Below, in pieces: positions 60,017 to 64,000 of a stretch of 64,000 bases of DNA (the first letter of the stretch is position 1; each line of letters starts with the position of its first letter). The stretch comes from Isoetes taiwanensis (lineage: Eukaryota; Streptophyta; Lycopodiopsida; Isoetales; Isoetaceae): NCBI GenBank assembly GCA_021234155.1, contig JAJEKV010000025.1, positions 17,849,094-17,913,093 on the forward strand, written 5' to 3'. Made by a program: the position numbers and the translations under genes. The notes under the pieces were generated by a model that searched no databases, was not told the DNA's origin, and saw only the letters and a program-made list of their open reading frames with translations.

Positions 60017-62024
60017 ATGGGGGAAAAAAAGTTGGTGATGAAGAATGGCCAGTTTACCTATATGTGCGAACCTTATAGGTATTGATATTTTTTGCACTCT
60101 GTAGACTGTGACGTTCATAAGACTTATAGCATCTTATTATTTATGTAGGCTATGCAAGGGTGCTTGCAAACATTGTGGCATTTGCAGTATGTTTCTCAAA
60201 CAAGCCACTCTTTGTTACTCTTTATTTAATCAGGTAAGTAATATACCTACACATTCAAAGTTTTCTCTTGATTAAGACATTTCCTTTATCAATGGAAACA
60301 TATGCCCTTGCAACACATACATATACTGAAAATTATGCTGTAGCATTTACTTATTCAACACTTAGAAATAGTCCTCCTCTATGCCTTGCCTACCACCCAC
60401 TGACTCTATTTGTTAAACTGAACCTTAACGAAGAAAAACTATGGGTTGTGTAGCAGAAATTATTAACATAATGTCTATAATCATGCTTTCTTATGGCAAT
60501 TTCTGATTGCTTACAGTGCATCTGACTTCCTACTGGCAACTTTATGCCTTGCCTACCACCCACTGACTCTATTTGTTAAACTGAACCTTAACTAAGAAAA
60601 ACTAGGGGTTTCGTGGCTGTGAGTATTGAACATAATGTCTATAATCATGCTTTCTTATGGCAATTTCTGATTGCTTACAGTGCATCTGACTTCCTACTGG
60701 CAGCTTTATTTGCGGCGAGGCTAGATGGACGATTTGCGACTACTAAATCAATGTAAATTCTATAGTCCCTATATATTAATAAGTTTTTTGGCTGCCTTTA
60801 CTGGGTAGACTGAAAAGTAAATTCGATCCATGGGACCATCTAAATATTTATCATCATTTTTTGGCGTGATATCAGTTTAGTACAATAAATGGGACAGGAA
60901 CCAGGATTTGTGAAAGTTCACAAAATACTTCTGTAGTGTAGTTGTTGTTGTGTTTGAGAAGATGGGGTGCTTATAGTTTTAGTTTTTGTATTTACAAAGG
61001 TGTCCTTTGTGCCGGTCATAATGATGTTTAATCGATTTGTAGGTTCAACTTTTGGCGCAGTGCTGGATATGGTCACTGACAGGTACATGACTAGCTATGG
61101 ACCATTGTAGTCTGATATTTTTTTTCCCGTTTTCTTCTTCTTTCATTGGGAATCGGCTGATACCTTGAGCTTCATACATAGGGTGAGCACAGCTGCATTA
61201 TTGGTGGTGTTATCACACCTTTACAAGTAAGAGTTTCGTGCATGTCCAACACTTTGGTTTCTATATTTATGCGTTATAATATTTGGTATACCAGGGGTTC
61301 CTTTCTAGTTTTCCTTGGGCTCCCTTAAGCTTGACATTTCAAGCCATTGGTTTACAGATGTATAGGTAGTGAAAACAACTCTATTTTTTTTTTGTTTGAG
61401 TGGAGGCTAATTAGTCATGGTCGGAAACTTTTTATACGTTTCTTGGAAGCAAAACAAGCCATAAGGACATGAATGACAGCAAAAGCATGCTTTTAAGGGC
61501 CTAATACAAATACAGGCTCTTTATGGGATACTGTTGCATTGGTTCAGAGGTAACATTTTGTTTTGGTTAGGCATCACGAATAATCATTCACATAATAATA
61601 TCAGCCTTTTGATGTAGGAAGTTAAATAAATTGCAATTTCAATAGTTAACTGGGTTGTCAAACTTGTTTAAACTGAAGTTTTATGCAGGTCCTTTACTTG
61701 GTTTTATACATTCTTTCCGATGGCTCAAGCTTAGCAGAGGTAATTTTTTCCTTACCGTCCTTGTTTGGCCGGAACATGTTGTATTGAATAATTGGAGCAG
61801 GTGGTAATAAATCGGCCTATCAACAATCACTATGGTTCTACTTGGGCTTTGTTGCCTTGCCAGGATGCATGATAAAGCAGGTTGTGAACTTTGTTCAGGT
61901 AATTTTTAGAAATCAACTTGAAAGATTGATATTGGTAGTGACGTTTGTATCATGGTTTATGCAGATGAAGACAACTTCAGACGTTTGTGTTCTTTATGAT
62001 GTTCAGAAACGTTTGAAGCAATAA
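60017..62024 (+). pseudogene. Phosphatidylinositol synthase pseudogene
   Basis: The ten-exon structure matches the plant enzyme that joins CDP-diacylglycerol and myo-inositol in ER membranes. Exons (approximate) are 60017-60078, 60149-60233 (GYARVLANIVAFAVCFSNKP), 60681-60752 (LFAARLDGRFATTKS), 61043-61082 (STFGAVLDMVTDR), 61182-61226 (VSTAALLVVLSHLYK), 61295-61365, about 61420-61549 (SHKDMNDSKSM), 61689-61739, 61801-61898 (GCMIKQVVNFVQ) and 61965-62024 (MKTTSDVCVLYDVQKRLKQ, stop). The CDP-alcohol phosphotransferase motif DGxxAR...GxxxDxxxD reads DGRFAT...GAVLDMVTD, so the Arg is lost. Indels shift the frame in exons 1, 6 and 9, and exon 7 has an in-frame TAA in place of a Tyr codon. Not functional as read. 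Confidence 0.88.
60381..60708 (+). repeat. 163-bp tandem duplication across an exon boundary
   Basis: ATGCCTTGCCTACCACCC starts at 60381 and 60544. Each copy contains the end of intron 2 (GCTTACAG acceptor) and the start of exon 3 (TGCATCTGACTTCCTACTGG). The upstream copy is therefore a truncated second exon 3 start with a usable acceptor. Confidence 0.92.
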
Positions 62025-64000
62025 ATTTATTGGAATTGTAACAACGTTTTTTGAGGGCTTGATGTACAGCAAAGGTACAAAGGGATCAATGTACAAAAAA
62101 AGTAATATAGTTTTCGTTTCTTATTTTTTATTTGGTCCATTTTGTCATTGTCTCAAACAATGAGTTGGACAAATCTAAAACCGTGGACTTTAATTTATTC
62201 TAATAAATGTCAGAAAGATTGTTGCTTGTGTTCGTCCCCAAGCATCTTGTATGGAACTTCCTCCATCATTGGTGTTGAACAAATCCAAAGCGGAGATAAT
62301 ATTTCCTCCAGTGGGTTTGTGGGTTTCTGCCTTCACGTAGATATGGGCCCTCAAGCATTGAAGAATGAAGAAACAATCCATTCTTTGTATTTTATGGCAT
62401 TGAAACGATGTTGTTGTGTCTGTTAGAAAGTGAGGAAGACTTCGTCATTTTGCCTGCTAAGAGGACTGGTTGGTTTCATATCATATGTGCAACCCTCATA
62501 AAACCGCATCTTGAAATTTGGATCAAAGGACAAGTTTAGCAATAAATCTGCCATTCCTTGCAAACAGTTCCAGTTTGTGTAGACCAGTATCGCTATTTCA
62601 AGCTTAGTAATCAGAAGAAATCTGAATTCCTTTGGGAGCCTGCAACATTGGCGTTATGCAGACTGCGACTTCTCGACTTAAGAGTTTTTTTATTTTGTAA
62701 GAAAAGCACAGTGGTCTGCTTAGCATGTTGTAGACTGTCTACCATTAAAGATTCTAGAAGAAATGATTTTTACAGTTATATACAGTGTAATGAGGGCCTT
62801 TGAGCTACACTTTAAGCTTTGACAGGGTGTATTTGCCTTTAACTACTACCGCTCTTATTGACCATGGTATTAGAACCAAAAACATGAACTGCATTGGAAG
62901 CAGTGAAATTGCGGCTTTTAAAAGATTGAAATCCATTGAGTCTTCAATGATTGGGTTGAAGTTGAATCATGTTCAAAACTTGAACAGGTTGTATGCAGTT
63001 ATACTAATGTTTATTTAAGATTTGAGGGTTTTGATCAAGTGATCCCATCCTTCGTCTAAAAGCAAGCAAGAAGAAGAGTTTGCAAAAAGAAATTGAAGCT
63101 TTAGGACCAGTTTTTCAAAGTATAATGAAAACATCACATATTACTTTCGAGGGAAAAACTGACACATAGATAAATCGTCTTGTTGAGAGAGAAGGGAACC
63201 TCTTGATTCTATAAAGAAACTAGAAAATTGCGCACCTTCAGTGGGATTTCTATGTGATTATATATGAAGACTGGGACACTAAAATTTGTTGGAGGTTCTT
63301 CCCATTGGTTAAGAATGCAAGCAATTAAATAATTTTATAGACATTTTGACATGCGAAAATATAAAAGGATGCAAAAAACTACTTTATGGCCGAGTCCATG
63401 TCTTCCTCAATTAGCGTAGAACTTAAGATGTTTGAATATAGGCATTAGAGCGACTTGTAGAAAAAAATGCTTTTCGAACTTAATTGTGTTTCCTGGAGAG
63501 ATAAAGCAAGAAAATCAATAGGCATCAAACAGTAAAGTGAAAACGTGTCTACAAATTGTATTTGAGAGATAGTTAAATCACGAAACCACAACCCAGATAC
63601 TAAGCCTAATTTATATAAAAAGATGGAAATGTGTCATTCCCTTATCAATCTGAAGAAACTTACCGTTCATTTAACTTAATGAGCAAAAAACATAACCACT
63701 TAATGCATGAAATATTTTTTTTTCTATGGTTTTCTATGGTGGAACTAAACTCACAATATTATTTGAGGGCACCTTAACATCGATAAAAATGTAGTCTAAG
63801 CCTGAAGTATAGGATTAGGAATAGAAAAAAATTTGTAAAATTAGGATAAAAGATTTGTACATCTACCTAGACATTGGAAGACCGTCCTTGTTGAAAGCAC
63901 CATTCGGATAAAGAACTTCTTTTGTGGATGATATAAAAAGCTTGTTCGGATTGCTTTCCATTTGGTGCTTTAATGTTTTTCTTAGCTCTGTAACTCCTAT
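62025..64000. other. No recognisable gene
   Basis: Downstream flank of the phosphatidylinositol synthase relic. Motif-free frames at 62.1-63.0 kb (+) are not supported as genes. Confidence 0.45.

Overview
The window is nuclear DNA of a land plant. The support is remnants of spliced plant genes: PLS/DYW-class and SMR-type pentatricopeptide repeat (PPR) genes, phosphatidylinositol synthase, and peroxisomal serine-glyoxylate aminotransferase. Plant-type Ty3/gypsy, LINE, CACTA and hAT elements surround them. The very low gene density and a DUF7869-like relic fit a large-genome seed-free plant such as a fern, but that is inference. I see no intact protein-coding gene: every gene-like unit is truncated, frameshifted or interrupted.

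Layout. 1-13.4 kb: mostly featureless, with a decayed transposon ORF on + (3.56-6.42 kb), short repeats and a LINE 3' end. 13.41-21.53 kb: one nested Ty3/gypsy retrotransposon on the minus strand, with 5-bp target duplications (TSD), a tRNA-iMet-type primer site and LTRs. A 754-bp CACTA element sits in its 3' LTR and a 779-bp hAT-like element sits inside a pol codon. 22.4-34.3 kb: three LINE copies on minus (one with a perfect 13-bp TSD), a collapsed LTR element and a small PPR pseudogene. 35.9-39.2 kb: a LINE tail and the 3' part of a PPR-SMR gene on minus. 41.9-48.9 kb: a 1.1-kb tandem duplication with a third partial copy, a 236-bp retroposon with a 13-bp TSD, a 359-bp tandem repeat, and a PPR-DYW pseudogene whose 5' end is cut off at that repeat. 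50.5-57.9 kb: an RPA1-like single-strand DNA-binding protein gene split by a 6.0-kb CACTA element that carries minus-strand exons of a serine-glyoxylate aminotransferase gene. 58.4 kb: a tRNA-derived SINE. 60.0-62.0 kb: a ten-exon phosphatidylinositol synthase pseudogene.

Two observations stand out. First, the gene-carrying (Pack-type) CACTA element inside the RPA-like gene has 15-bp identical termini, an ACT/ACT duplication and recognisable host coding sequence on both sides. Second, LINE copies and a SINE share the 3' end GTGGACGT(T)AAAA, yet each carries a different microsatellite tail: (ATTCT)n, (TTCC)n, (TTATC)n or (TATC)n. This suggests one LINE-driven mobilisation system. All calls come from reading the sequence by eye. 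Family names rest on recognised motifs, not on searches.
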